A program made the translations under genes and the position numbers. From assembly GCA_016874135.1 (NCBI GenBank), contig VGVE01000009.1:1-51890 (forward strand): a DNA stretch of 51,890 bases. The letters are read 5' to 3'. Source of the DNA: Gammaproteobacteria bacterium. GTDB taxonomy: Bacteria; Pseudomonadota; Gammaproteobacteria; Pseudomonadales; Azotimanducaceae. The notes under the pieces are model-generated. The model ran no database searches. It was not told the origin of the DNA and was given only the letters and a program-made list of their open reading frames with translations. Positions 9,548 through 19,380 of this stretch are shown one piece after another (position 1 is the stretch's first letter; every line of letters begins with the position of its first letter).

Positions 9548-10342
9548 ATGGAACTCAAGGGCAGAATCGGCATCGTCACCGGTGGCAGCGGCGGTATCGG
9601 TCGCGCCATGGCCAGGGCCTTCCTGCGTGAAGGCGCCGCCAGCGTCGTGCTCGCCGACCTGAATGAGGCGGCTGTGCAGGCCGCCGCGAAAGAGATCGGT
9701 TGCGAAGGTATGGCTTGCGACGTGACCTCCGAGGCTGACATACAGCGGCTCGTTAAACACACACTCGACAAACACGGACGCGTCGACCTGCTCTGCTCCA
9801 ATGCCGGTGCTGGCGGCGGCGGTTTGCTCACCGATGCAACCAACGAGGTCTGGCAGAAGCAGTGGGAATTGCATGTGATGGCACACCTCTACGCCGCACG
9901 TGCGGTATTGCCGTCCATGCTGGCGCGCAAGGAGGGTTACCTTCTCAACACCGCATCTGCAGCCGGACTTCTCGCCGCACTCGGCTCCGGCCCCTACACC
10001 GTCAGCAAGGCGGCGGCAGTGAAACTGGCCGAGTTCCTGTCGATCACCCACGGGGATGAGGGCATCCGCGTCTCTGTGCTGTGTCCACAGGGTGTCAATA
10101 CTGCCATGGCGCCACGCAGTCTCGGCGACGGCCAGACCGATGGCATCATCGAACCGGAGACACTGGCCGACATCGTCGTCGAAGCCATTCGCGCGGAGCG
10201 CTTCTACGTATTGCCACATCCTGAAGTCGAAGAATATGTGCGGCGTAAAGGCGACAACATCGATCGTTGGCTGCACGGCATGCGACGGCTGCGCCAGAAG
10301 ACGCTGGAACTGATGGCGGCGGCAACCGCGGGAAAGCCCTGA
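9548..10342 (+). CDS. SDR-family NAD(P)-dependent oxidoreductase
   Basis: A classical 264-residue short-chain dehydrogenase. The cofactor loop TGGSGGIG lies at 11-18, the NAG motif (SNAG) near 84-87, and the catalytic residues are S137, Y150 and K154 in YTVSK. Acidic residue D37 at the end of the second strand (VLADLNE) favours NAD over NADP. It lies between the TauD-type dioxygenase and the ADP-ribosylglycohydrolase on the same strand with short gaps. An alcohol released by the dioxygenase is one possible substrate, but that is inference from position only. Confidence 0.92.
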   Translation: MELKGRIGIVTGGSGGIGRAMARAFLREGAASVVLADLNEAAVQAAAKEIGCEGMACDVTSEADIQRLVKHTLDKHGRVDLLCSNAGAGGGGLLTDATNEVWQKQWELHVMAHLYAARAVLPSMLARKEGYLLNTASAAGLLAALGSGPYTVSKAAAVKLAEFLSITHGDEGIRVSVLCPQGVNTAMAPRSLGDGQTDGIIEPETLADIVVEAIRAERFYVLPHPEVEEYVRRKGDNIDRWLHGMRRLRQKTLELMAAATAGKP

Positions 10343-10373
10343 ACCAGCAAACCCCACTCAGCTGATTCGAGCG

Positions 10374-11441
10374 ATGAGTACATTGACCGCCACACCGTTT
10401 GAAAAGCGGATCCGCAACGCCTGGTCCGGGCGCATCAGCGGCTGCCAACTCGGCAAGCCAGTGGAACGGCTGTCCATGCGTGATGGTTACAGCGAGCTGC
10501 AGACCTACCTCTCACAAACTGCAGCGTTGCCGCTGCGCGACTACATTCCCTGGTCGGAGCATCCGCTGGTTCAAAAGGAGTGCTGCCGCGAGTTCCTTCA
10601 GCGCAGCGAGCCGGATGACGACATCAATTACAGCGTTCTCGCACTGATGATGCTGGAAGAGAAAGGTCTCCATCTCGCCACCATAGACGTTGCACGTTTC
10701 TGGCTGCGCTGGCTGCCCGCGGCAAGCACGTTCACAGCCGAACGCGCTGCCTACCGGACCTTGATGCAACACGGTGCCGAGTGGTTTGCCGAAGGCGCCC
10801 GACCGGGATTCGACCTCGCGATCTGTTCCGACAATCGATACAACGACTGGATCGGCGCCCAGATCCGTACCGATGTATACGGCTGGGTGCTTCCGGGCAA
10901 TCCGCTTCGAGCCGCTGAATTGGCTCGTCAGGACGCAGCGCTCTCGCACCGGGGTGATGGGGTATACGGTGCAGTGTTTATTGCTGCTCTGGGCGCCGCG
11001 CTGGCGGATCGAACACCTGAGGCTGCGCTCCAGGTTGCTCTGGGCTTTCTGCCCGTCGACTCTGGCGCGGCACAGGCAGTCCGCCTGGGATTTTCACTCG
11101 CAGGTCAAAACGATGGCGGCGCGGTGATACGGGAAACCTACAAGGACCTTTCACCGGTACACACGCTCAACAATCTCGCCATCGTGGTCTGGGCGCTCTA
11201 CTCCCATCTCCACGACTTTGGTGCCGCCATCGGCGACGCCGTCGCTGCCGGACTCGATACCGACTGCAATGGCGCCACCGTTGGTGGTCTGTGGGGCCTT
11301 CTAGGCGACTCGATTCCTGCTCGGTGGACAGCACCGTGGCAATGCCGGGTCGGCGTCAGTCTCGCCGGCATGAGCGAGCTAAACCTCGACAGCCTCATCG
11401 GTCGAACCATTGCCGTAGCTGAACAATTGCGCGGCAGATAA
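10374..11441 (+). CDS. ADP-ribosylglycohydrolase (DraG/ARH-like) family protein
   Basis: The 355-residue protein has the all-helical ADP-ribosylglycohydrolase fold. The start has the GRISGCQLGKPVE block (19-31), the first metal cluster is DDD at 81-83 in PDDDINYSVLAL, and the second is D295-T-D297 in GLDTDCNGATVGGLWG. All usual di-magnesium ligands therefore appear present. Family members remove ADP-ribose from proteins or hydrolyse related N- or O-ribosides. It is the last gene of the dioxygenase-SDR operon and converges, 25 bp apart, on a PfkB sugar kinase. That neighbourhood suggests small-molecule riboside catabolism rather than protein de-ADP-ribosylation, but the sequence alone cannot decide. 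Confidence 0.9.
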   Translation: MSTLTATPFEKRIRNAWSGRISGCQLGKPVERLSMRDGYSELQTYLSQTAALPLRDYIPWSEHPLVQKECCREFLQRSEPDDDINYSVLALMMLEEKGLHLATIDVARFWLRWLPAASTFTAERAAYRTLMQHGAEWFAEGARPGFDLAICSDNRYNDWIGAQIRTDVYGWVLPGNPLRAAELARQDAALSHRGDGVYGAVFIAALGAALADRTPEAALQVALGFLPVDSGAAQAVRLGFSLAGQNDGGAVIRETYKDLSPVHTLNNLAIVVWALYSHLHDFGAAIGDAVAAGLDTDCNGATVGGLWGLLGDSIPARWTAPWQCRVGVSLAGMSELNLDSLIGRTIAVAEQLRGR

Positions 11442-11466
11442 CCTACGCGCAGCCTGTCGCCCGCAG

Positions 11467-12363
11467 CTACACGGCCGATCCAGCCAAAACCCGGTCAACG
11501 GTTGCTGCATCAGGAATCGAATCAGCTGCGCCAGCTTGCGTCACGCTCAAGCCCGCGGCTACCACAGCACGTCCCATCGCCGCATCCGGTGGCAGCCCTG
11601 CGGCGAGGCTCGCGATCAGATAGCCCGTAAAGGTGTCTCCGGCGCCGGTGGTATCAACCACATCGACGTTTATCGCCGGAATGTGAAGCCGGTGAGTCGC
11701 ACTCCGCCACATCGCGCCTTGCGAACCCAGCGTTAGCACCACATCCCCCTGTGGCATGCGCTGCGCAAGTCTGTCGAGAATCAGTTCTGGAGACGTCTCC
11801 CCGGTCAGGTCGAAGGCCTCAACCTCATTGACGATGATCATCGACAACTGTTCGAGCGGAAGTGACTGCGCAACCGGATCCATGGGTGCGGGGTTCATCA
11901 CCACACGCATCCCCTTTCCGAGCGCCAGCTGCACGAGGTAAGCCGGTTCGCTGATTTCGTTCTGCAGCAGTAGCAGATCACCGGCCCCAAAGTCAGTGAG
12001 CCCAAGATCAATCTGTTCCCGGGTGATTGACCGGTTGGCGCCGGCAAAAAGGACAATGGCATTCTCACCAGAAGGATTGAGCTGGATTACGGCGTGGCCC
12101 GTGGGCTTCGCCGACTTGACCACTCGGCTTACATCGACCCCTGCCGTCTCAAGTCGTTGCACCAGCCACTCGCCACCTTCACCCACTGACCCGGCATGAG
12201 CGACCGTACCGCCCGCCCGCGCGATCGCCAGGGACTGGTTGAAGCCCTTGCCGCCAGCGAACACCGTGTACGACAGCGACGGCAGGGTCTCCGCGGGCCG
12301 CACGAAGTGGGGCACCCGGTAGACGTGATCGATGCAGAACGAGCCGAAATTGAGAATTTTCAT
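11467..12363 (-). CDS. PfkB-family carbohydrate kinase, ribokinase-like
   Basis: A 298-residue PfkB kinase. Signature 1 is GGKGFNQSLAIARAG (38-52), the NEVE motif that helps bind Mg-ATP lies at 179-182, and signature 2 DTTGAGDTF contains the catalytic D243. The GGKGxNQ motif and overall length are closest to ribokinases. Its ATG overlaps the rlmA stop by 4 bp, and rlmA follows cysB after 20 bp, so it may be the last gene of a cysB-rlmA-pfkB transcript. It converges on the ADP-ribosylglycohydrolase gene, whose possible product (a ribose derivative) would be a fitting substrate. That link is inference. Confidence 0.92.
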   Translation of the reverse strand: MKILNFGSFCIDHVYRVPHFVRPAETLPSLSYTVFAGGKGFNQSLAIARAGGTVAHAGSVGEGGEWLVQRLETAGVDVSRVVKSAKPTGHAVIQLNPSGENAIVLFAGANRSITREQIDLGLTDFGAGDLLLLQNEISEPAYLVQLALGKGMRVVMNPAPMDPVAQSLPLEQLSMIIVNEVEAFDLTGETSPELILDRLAQRMPQGDVVLTLGSQGAMWRSATHRLHIPAINVDVVDTTGAGDTFTGYLIASLAAGLPPDAAMGRAVVAAGLSVTQAGAADSIPDAATVDRVLAGSAV

Positions 12364-13244
12364 GAGTTCTCCAACCCGGAAGCCCCGCGCTGAAAAAGCA
12401 GAGCGATGAATGCTGCCCGGGTTTCGATCAGCGGGCGATTTCGCAGTTGTTGCCGTGCGTCCGAAGGCACAGCCCAGGCATTGGGGGTCATGGCCAGCAG
12501 TCCGTCAGCGACGGGACCTGGCAGACTCATTCCAAAGTCCACCTCCCGGCGCGCCGCAAGCGCAAAGCCGTCGAGGGAGGCGTGCAGCGTCTCTTCCTTG
12601 TCAGGAGAAACCGGCAATAACGGCACCAACGTGCGCAGCTCGTTGAGATGATCCATGGCGGGAATGATCACCACCAGATGACCACCCCGTCTGACCACGC
12701 GACGGAACTCGGCGGGGTTGCGCGGCGCAAAGATGTTGAGCACCACGTCAACCGATGCCATAAGCACTGGCCACGGACGGCGGATGTTGGCGACGAACAT
12801 CGTGGTATCCGGCATCAACCGGGCGGCTCGCCTGACTGCTGGCTTCGAAAGATCGAACCCGCCAGCGTGTATCTCGTGGCCGCCCGCCCTGATCGACCTG
12901 CACAGCGATTGCAGGAGATGCCCCTCACCACAGCCGGCATCGAGCAGGACCGCGGTCCGATCCACAGGCAACACACCGGCTACCATCTCGCCAACGGCTA
13001 CAACGAGGGGCGCATAGAAACCCTGTTGCAGGAACGCACGCCGGGCATTGACCATCTCCTCAGCGTCACCGTGCACCGCTCCAGCGCGACCCGAGGGCGG
13101 CAGCAGATTGACATAACCTTCCCGCGCAACGTCAAACGTGTGACCGGCCGCACAGCCCAGCGTACGGCCAAGGCCGGGCTGCATTTGCAATTTGTCGAAA
13201 CAGTGCGGACAACAGAGCCACCCTGTATTCCCGAAGCGGGCCAT
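12360..13244 (-). CDS. rlmA: 23S rRNA (guanine-N1) methyltransferase, RlmA-like
   Basis: The protein opens with the RlmA-type zinc site: CCPHC followed by CAAGHTFD, then the 'GYVNLLP' segment, which also marks RlmA. The SAM-binding motif is LLDAGCGEGHLL, and the late block MTPNAWAVP corresponds to the RlmA 'MTP+aW' signature. RlmA methylates G745 (RlmA-I) or G748 (RlmA-II) of 23S rRNA; for a gammaproteobacterium G745 is expected. I chose the ATG at 13244 because a GAGG site precedes it; an upstream in-frame TTG exists at 13259. It overlaps the kinase gene downstream by 4 bp and starts 20 bp after cysB. Confidence 0.9.
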   Translation of the reverse strand: MARFGNTGWLCCPHCFDKLQMQPGLGRTLGCAAGHTFDVAREGYVNLLPPSGRAGAVHGDAEEMVNARRAFLQQGFYAPLVVAVGEMVAGVLPVDRTAVLLDAGCGEGHLLQSLCRSIRAGGHEIHAGGFDLSKPAVRRAARLMPDTTMFVANIRRPWPVLMASVDVVLNIFAPRNPAEFRRVVRRGGHLVVIIPAMDHLNELRTLVPLLPVSPDKEETLHASLDGFALAARREVDFGMSLPGPVADGLLAMTPNAWAVPSDARQQLRNRPLIETRAAFIALLFQRGASGLENS

Positions 13245-13264
13245 GCTGCGCCTCGTCAAGACGG

Positions 13265-15245
<1,981 letters not shown>

Positions 15246-15249
<4 letters not shown>

Positions 15250-15443
15250 GCATCAAGGTCCGGAATGAGTTGGCTTTCCAGCCGGGCGATCATGTCCTTG
15301 AGCTTGAGTTTGCGTTTCTTGAGCCGCTGTACCTGCATCGCGTCATAGGAACGAAGCTCGATCAGCTTGTTGATGATGTCATCGAGGTCAAGGTGTTCAA
15401 CCCTGAGCTGTTCGAGCCAATGCCGGATTTCTGCTTCATCCAT
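15246..15443 (-). CDS. Small YdcH/DUF465-like protein
   Basis: This 65-residue, highly charged helical protein matches the DUF465 (YdcH) pattern: an N-terminal acidic helix (LRVEHLDLDDIINKL), then the basic segment QVQRLKKRKLKLKDMI. Members are short helical hairpins of unknown function. I chose the ATG at 15443 (MDEAEIRHW) because the family starts here; the frame is open to an ATG at 15533 but the extra 30 residues are unconserved. The stop overlaps the 5'-nucleotidase start by 4 bp. A 36-codon upstream reading frame (start 15546) ends 5 bases inside this gene; see the findings. Confidence 0.8.
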
Positions 15444-15540
15444 GCGTCTGGCACCCTGCGCCCGCATCGGATGACCGGATGGTGCACATCGCCAAACGTC
15501 GTACGAACATCGTCGAAGGGCGGTCCATTTCATTTGATGG

Positions 15541-15560
15541 CATCATGCGGTCATTCTAGC
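15541..15560 (-). promoter_or_regulatory. Possible -10 element ahead of the ydcH-like gene
   Basis: On the minus strand GCTAGAAT is followed by six bases and ATGATG. The box resembles the extended -10 of sigma-70 promoters. It would start a transcript about 100 bases ahead of the ydcH-like ATG, exactly at a 36-codon upstream frame. No convincing -35 hexamer lies 17 bp upstream. The same arrangement occurs before uvrC and pgsA. Confidence 0.35.
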
Positions 15561-15570
15561 CCGACATCGG

Positions 15571-15858
15571 ATGGACGTCGTGCGCACACTGATTTTCCTC
15601 GCGATTCTGGCAGGCCTCGTGTGGTGGCTGCGCAAACGGTTTGCCAGCCCTGAGACGCCGCCAAGGCAAGCTCCGGCCGCCACGATAACGGAGGCCGAAG
15701 CCCGGGAAATTCTTGGCGTAACGCCTCATGCTAGTCGCGAAGAGATCATCAACCAACATCGCAAGCTCATGCAAAAAGTGCATCCGGATGCGGGGGGTTC
15801 GACCTATCTCGCGCAACAGCTCAATGAGGCCAAACGGGTGTTGCTCGAACGTCGCTGA
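15571..15858 (+). CDS. Membrane-anchored minimal J-domain protein
   Basis: A 95-residue protein with one N-terminal hydrophobic helix (about 5-20), a Pro-rich linker, and a short C-terminal J-domain (42-95). The HPD tripeptide that stimulates DnaK lies at 71-73. The arrangement is like mitochondrial Tim14/Pam18 and small DjlA-like proteobacterial proteins. It probably recruits DnaK to the cytoplasmic membrane face. A divergent promoter region of about 125 bp separates it from the YdcH-like gene, and a PilZ-domain gene follows 140 bp downstream. The partner process is unknown. Confidence 0.85.
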   Translation: MDVVRTLIFLAILAGLVWWLRKRFASPETPPRQAPAATITEAEAREILGVTPHASREEIINQHRKLMQKVHPDAGGSTYLAQQLNEAKRVLLERR

Positions 15859-15997
15859 AAATCTCACCCGTCCAACCGGCGCGGCACGAACTTACAACTC
15901 CCTACGGACCGGCTGTGAGCACGTTCACATCTGCGTTTTGCCCGGCCTCCTACACTGCGGTCTGGACAGCAGTACCGTCTCCCGCCGGATCCAGAAA

Positions 15998-16378
15998 ATG
16001 GCCGATCCCCTGTTTGCAGAACGCCGCAACCAGCCACGACTTGAACACCGTGAACTTGCCGTCACCATCCGAGTCAAAGGCCGGCTGGCGCGACTAAAGG
16101 GCACGGTGCTCGACTTCAACCGCCACGGGCTGGCCGTGTTCCTAGACCAACCGCTGACCAAACACCTGCAGGTTTTTCTCAACCTACAAGCCGCTTCCCA
16201 TGATCTGCGTGAGCTGATCGGCGTAGTGCATAACTGCACGGCGTTTGCGCAAGGTTATCGCTGCGGCATCCAGTTCCGCACGGATTCAGGTCTGCAACTG
16301 GATCCGGACCAGACCCGGGAAAGGCTGCAGTTGCTTGAAGCCGAGTTTGCCGCGCTGCCTGAGCAGACGGCGGTGTGA
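15998..16378 (+). CDS. PilZ-domain protein
   Basis: This 126-residue protein consists of one PilZ domain. The c-di-GMP-binding RxxxR motif is present as RNQPR at the start (residues 9-13), and the second motif reads DFNRHGLAV, where the usual D/N-x-S-x-x-G has Asn in place of Ser. Binding is therefore likely but not certain. I chose the ATG at 15998 (MADPLFAERRNQPR); the frame is open further upstream into the J-protein gene, but that part is not PilZ-like. The effector role (motility, exopolysaccharide) cannot be told from its neighbours. Confidence 0.85.
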   Translation: MADPLFAERRNQPRLEHRELAVTIRVKGRLARLKGTVLDFNRHGLAVFLDQPLTKHLQVFLNLQAASHDLRELIGVVHNCTAFAQGYRCGIQFRTDSGLQLDPDQTRERLQLLEAEFAALPEQTAV

Positions 16379-16414
16379 TCCGCTACAGTCAAAAGAGCAC
16401 GGCGAATCTGCCGC

Positions 16415-16807
16415 TCAGTTCATGAGGGCAACGGCTTCCGACTGAAGCACCAGCCAGCGGCGCACCCAGTTATCGAACAGCAGGAACTCGTTGCCGTTGA
16501 ATCCAAAGATCCGGCTGACTTCCTTCAGCAGGCACTCTTCTTCGATTTCGAACGCGCCATCCGCATAACTCAGCCGGATCAGATTGATCATCGCGATGGT
16601 TCGCGCGCGCCGGTCCGGAAACGTACTGTGGATTTGATCGAGGGGCAGGTAGCCGGTCTCGTGGGACTGGGGTAGCCCCACTTCGGCCTTGAACTCGGCC
16701 AGCATTCCTTCTTCCTTGGGATCGAGGAGACCGTCAGAAACCACCACGTTGTGGGCAAGGTCGAGCAGCGCAAGCCGCTGCTCGGCGGACAGTTGGCCAA
16801 GCCACAT
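16415..16807 (-). CDS. TerB-like protein
   Basis: The 130-residue helical protein has two similar acidic motifs, VVSDGLLDPKEEGML (22-36) and LSYADGAFEIEEECLL (about 78-93). This repeated D-G-x-x-x-x-E-E pattern is the metal-binding signature of the TerB fold. TerB proteins associate with membranes and with tellurite/phage-resistance complexes, but isolated TerB domains are common and of unknown function. No other ter gene is nearby. An 18-bp gap separates it from a small membrane protein gene upstream, suggesting a two-gene unit. Confidence 0.8.
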   Translation of the reverse strand: MWLGQLSAEQRLALLDLAHNVVVSDGLLDPKEEGMLAEFKAEVGLPQSHETGYLPLDQIHSTFPDRRARTIAMINLIRLSYADGAFEIEEECLLKEVSRIFGFNGNEFLLFDNWVRRWLVLQSEAVALMN

Positions 16808-16825
16808 GGGTCAGAGGACTCCTCG

Positions 16826-17011
16826 TCAGTGTGCTTCGGCAGCAGGCGTCGCAGCCGCGGCGGCACCGTCGCCGGTGATCATCGTCCATAGGACCGGCAA
16901 CCAGGCCGATCCGAGGCTCGCGATCATGATGATAACGCAGAGCCAACCCCAGCCCAGAAGGGCTTTCATCACGAGGCTCTGGTCAAAAAAGTCTTCCAAC
17001 AGATACCACAT
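16826..17011 (-). CDS. Small single-pass membrane protein, unrecognised
   Basis: A 61-residue open frame with one strong hydrophobic stretch (about 17-45, LLGWGWLCVIIMIASLGSAW and beyond) and an Ala-rich C-terminal tail ending AAEAH. The ATG is preceded by GAGGAAGAACAGG, a good ribosome-binding site, which supports it as a real gene. It lies 18 bp upstream of the TerB-like gene on the same strand. I do not recognise a family. A membrane partner for the TerB protein is a plausible role, by position only. Confidence 0.6.
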   Translation of the reverse strand: MWYLLEDFFDQSLVMKALLGWGWLCVIIMIASLGSAWLPVLWTMITGDGAAAAATPAAEAH

Positions 17012-17136
17012 TCCTGTTCTTCCTCAATCTGTGCATCGGCCCCGAAGTCTTTCCTGTCGGGGAGTTGGCAGTTTAAGTCGATTCGGCAAACTTCGCTGCG
17101 CAGAATTACGCAATCCGGCTTCTTGCCTGGGTGTGA

Positions 17137-18522
17137 TCAGACCAGCTTTAAAGGGCGGCCTACCTGCACGGCGTCAAGATCGTGGTCCGAAGCGCCTTCA
17201 ACGTTAACCCAGACGAAGTCGCCGGGCTTGAGCCCCTTCGGATCGCTGATGTGTACAACGCCGTCCACATCAGGTGCGTCGCGGGTGGAGCGTGCAACCG
17301 CCAACCCTTCCGCCCGATCGACTTCATCCACGAGGACCCGGATTTTTTGCCCGACCATGGCTTCGAGTTTGGCCGCGCTGATTCCGGATTGCAGTTCGAG
17401 CAGCGCTTCCTGCCGGTCGAGCTTGTCGGACTCGGGGACGTGATCCGCCAGCGTATTCGCGGCGGCACCCTCCACCGCCGAATAGGTGAAACACCCCACC
17501 CGGTCGAGCTGCGCATCTTCAAGGAAATCTAGAAGCATGCCGAAATCCTCATCGGTCTCGCCGGGGAAGCCGACAATGAACGTTGAGCGAATAGTGAGAT
17601 CCGGACACATGTCGCGCCATCGAGAGAGACGATCGAGCACCTTTTCCACCGCTGCCGGACGGCGCATGGCCTTGAGGATGGTGGGTGACGCGTGTTGTAG
17701 TGGCATGTCGAGGTAAGGCAACACCAAACCGTCACGCATCAGCGGCAACAGCTGATCCACGTGCGGGTAGGGATAAACATAATGCAGGCGCACCCAGGGA
17801 AATCGCTTGCCAAGTTCCGCGGCGAGTGTCTGCACATCCGAACGCAGCGAAGCTCCGGCCACCTCGCGCTCAGCGAAGCGCAGGTCGAGACCGTAGGCTG
17901 AGGTGTCCTGAGCAATCACCAGAATTTCTTTGACACCCTGTGCCACCAGGTTATCGGCTTCGCGCAACACTTCGTCGATGGCGCGCGAGCGCAGTTTGCC
18001 GCGCAGGTCAGGGATGATGCAGAACGAGCAGGTGTGATTGCAGCCTTCGGAAATCTTGAGATAGGCGTAATGCGGCGGAGTGAGTTTGATGCCCGCCGGC
18101 CCCATCAGGTATTCGACCTCCGGGTCGCCAGGGGCGAGCGCAGCCACAGATTCCACCACCTTGGCCGCTTCCGCGGGACCCGACACATGGCGCACTTGCG
18201 GGAAGCGGCTGCGGATCAGGCTCACTTCCTTTCCAAGGCACCCAGTCACCAACACTTCACTGCCGGCGCGGATCAGTTCCTCGATCGTTGCCAACGACTC
18301 TTCCCGCGCCGCATCGATAAATCCGCAGGTGTTCACCACGGTGACGTCTGCATCCCCTTCCACCGTTTCTATTCCCGCATGCGCAAGCCCGGTCAGAATA
18401 GCCTCGGAGTCCACCAGCGCCTTCGGGCAGCCGAGAGAGACAAAACCGACGGTGGTACGGGGGGACTTTCGGGAGGATTTGCGGGCAGGCACCTGGGTCA
18501 ACCGATAACGCGGGCGCGGCAT
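17137..18522 (-). CDS. rimO: Ribosomal protein S12 methylthiotransferase RimO
   Basis: RimO adds a methylthio group to Asp88 of ribosomal protein S12. The N-terminal MTTase domain has VGFVSLGCPKALVDSE with C32, and further cluster cysteines C66 and C95. The radical-SAM motif is C161-N-H-T-C165-S-F-C168. GxPKALVDSE separates RimO from MiaB. A TRAM domain forms the C-terminus (VDEVDRAEGLAVARS onwards). I chose the ATG at 18522; an in-frame GTG at 18549 is possible. Both iron-sulfur sites are intact, so the enzyme should work. It is monocistronic and diverges from the GST pseudogene. Confidence 0.96.
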   Translation of the reverse strand: MPRPRYRLTQVPARKSSRKSPRTTVGFVSLGCPKALVDSEAILTGLAHAGIETVEGDADVTVVNTCGFIDAAREESLATIEELIRAGSEVLVTGCLGKEVSLIRSRFPQVRHVSGPAEAAKVVESVAALAPGDPEVEYLMGPAGIKLTPPHYAYLKISEGCNHTCSFCIIPDLRGKLRSRAIDEVLREADNLVAQGVKEILVIAQDTSAYGLDLRFAEREVAGASLRSDVQTLAAELGKRFPWVRLHYVYPYPHVDQLLPLMRDGLVLPYLDMPLQHASPTILKAMRRPAAVEKVLDRLSRWRDMCPDLTIRSTFIVGFPGETDEDFGMLLDFLEDAQLDRVGCFTYSAVEGAAANTLADHVPESDKLDRQEALLELQSGISAAKLEAMVGQKIRVLVDEVDRAEGLAVARSTRDAPDVDGVVHISDPKGLKPGDFVWVNVEGASDHDLDAVQVGRPLKLV

Positions 18523-18602
18523 GGTAACCGGGGCAAAGGGTCCACGCACAGCGGCAACATTACGGTTTAGATTGCAAGCTTCCTGTAGTGCAGCTCTGCC
18601 CC

Positions 18603-19357
18603 ATGACGTCTTCGATCCAGATCATCGGCTCCCCGTTGTCCCCCTACGTTCGCAAGGTGCTGGCAGTACTGCGGCACAAAGGGTTGGCATTTGAGCTCGA
18701 TCCCATCGTGCCGTTCTGCGGCAGTGAGGCGTTCACAGCCCTCAGCCCGTTGCGGCGCATTCCGGTCTACCGGGATCAGTACCTGACCCTTTGTGATTCA
18801 TCGGTGATCTGCCAGTACCTCTGGAAGACCGCTATCCGGAGAAACCCCTCTACCCCGCGGATATCGCGGCCCGGACGCGTGCCCGTTGGCTCGAGGAGTA
18901 CGCTGATTCACGCATGGGCGAGGTATTCATCTGGCGATTCTTGCACCAGCTCGCGATCCGCCCGTTGGTCTGGAGCGAAGGCGCTGATAAGGCGGTTCTC
19001 GATCATGCGCTTTCGGTCGAGATCCCGGAAATTCTCACCTTGCTCGAAGCACAGCTTCCCGATGATGGTCTGTTATGCGGTGATCTCTCGATTGCTGATC
19101 TGTCGATTGCCGCCTTCTTTCGCAACGCATCGTTTGTGCGCTTTCGCACGGATCCGGTACGTTGACCAAAAGTGGCGTTTTTCGTGGACCGGATGCTGAA
19201 CAGCGAACCGCTGGCTGGGCTACGCGAGATGGAGGCCGCACTCTTGCGATCACCAACTGGCGAACATCGGCAAGTCCTCGCCAATCTCGGCGTGGCGCTG
19301 ACCCGTCATTCCCTTGGTACGGCGACTCCACGACGCGGCGTCATGAAGATCGACTGA
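18603..19357 (+). pseudogene. Glutathione S-transferase pseudogene (frameshift plus nonsense)
   Basis: The first 73 codons read as a GST thioredoxin domain: IQIIGSPLSPYVRKVLAVL, then RRIPVY and DSSVICQYL. At 18817-18823 an extra CT (TACCTCTGG for TACCTGG) shifts the frame. The other frame then resumes correctly as EDRYPEKPLYPADIAARTR and continues through the helical C-terminal domain. At 19163-19165 a TGA interrupts the family block DPVR-(W)-PKVAFFVDRML exactly where Trp is expected; the frame continues to 19357. Two independent lesions make this a pseudogene rather than a sequencing slip. It starts about 80 bp from rimO and converges on the MFS gene. Confidence 0.85.
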
Positions 19358-19380
19358 TCGATGCCGTCCGCCACGCAGCA

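Noticed and set aside
16415..16807. TerB-like gene as a tellurite-resistance cluster
   Set aside because: No terA, terC, terD, terE or terZ-like gene nearby; a lone TerB fold is not evidence for tellurite resistance.
17053..17080. Hairpin CCCCGA/TCGGGG downstream of rimO as a terminator
   Set aside because: The stem is short and no T-run follows on the minus strand.
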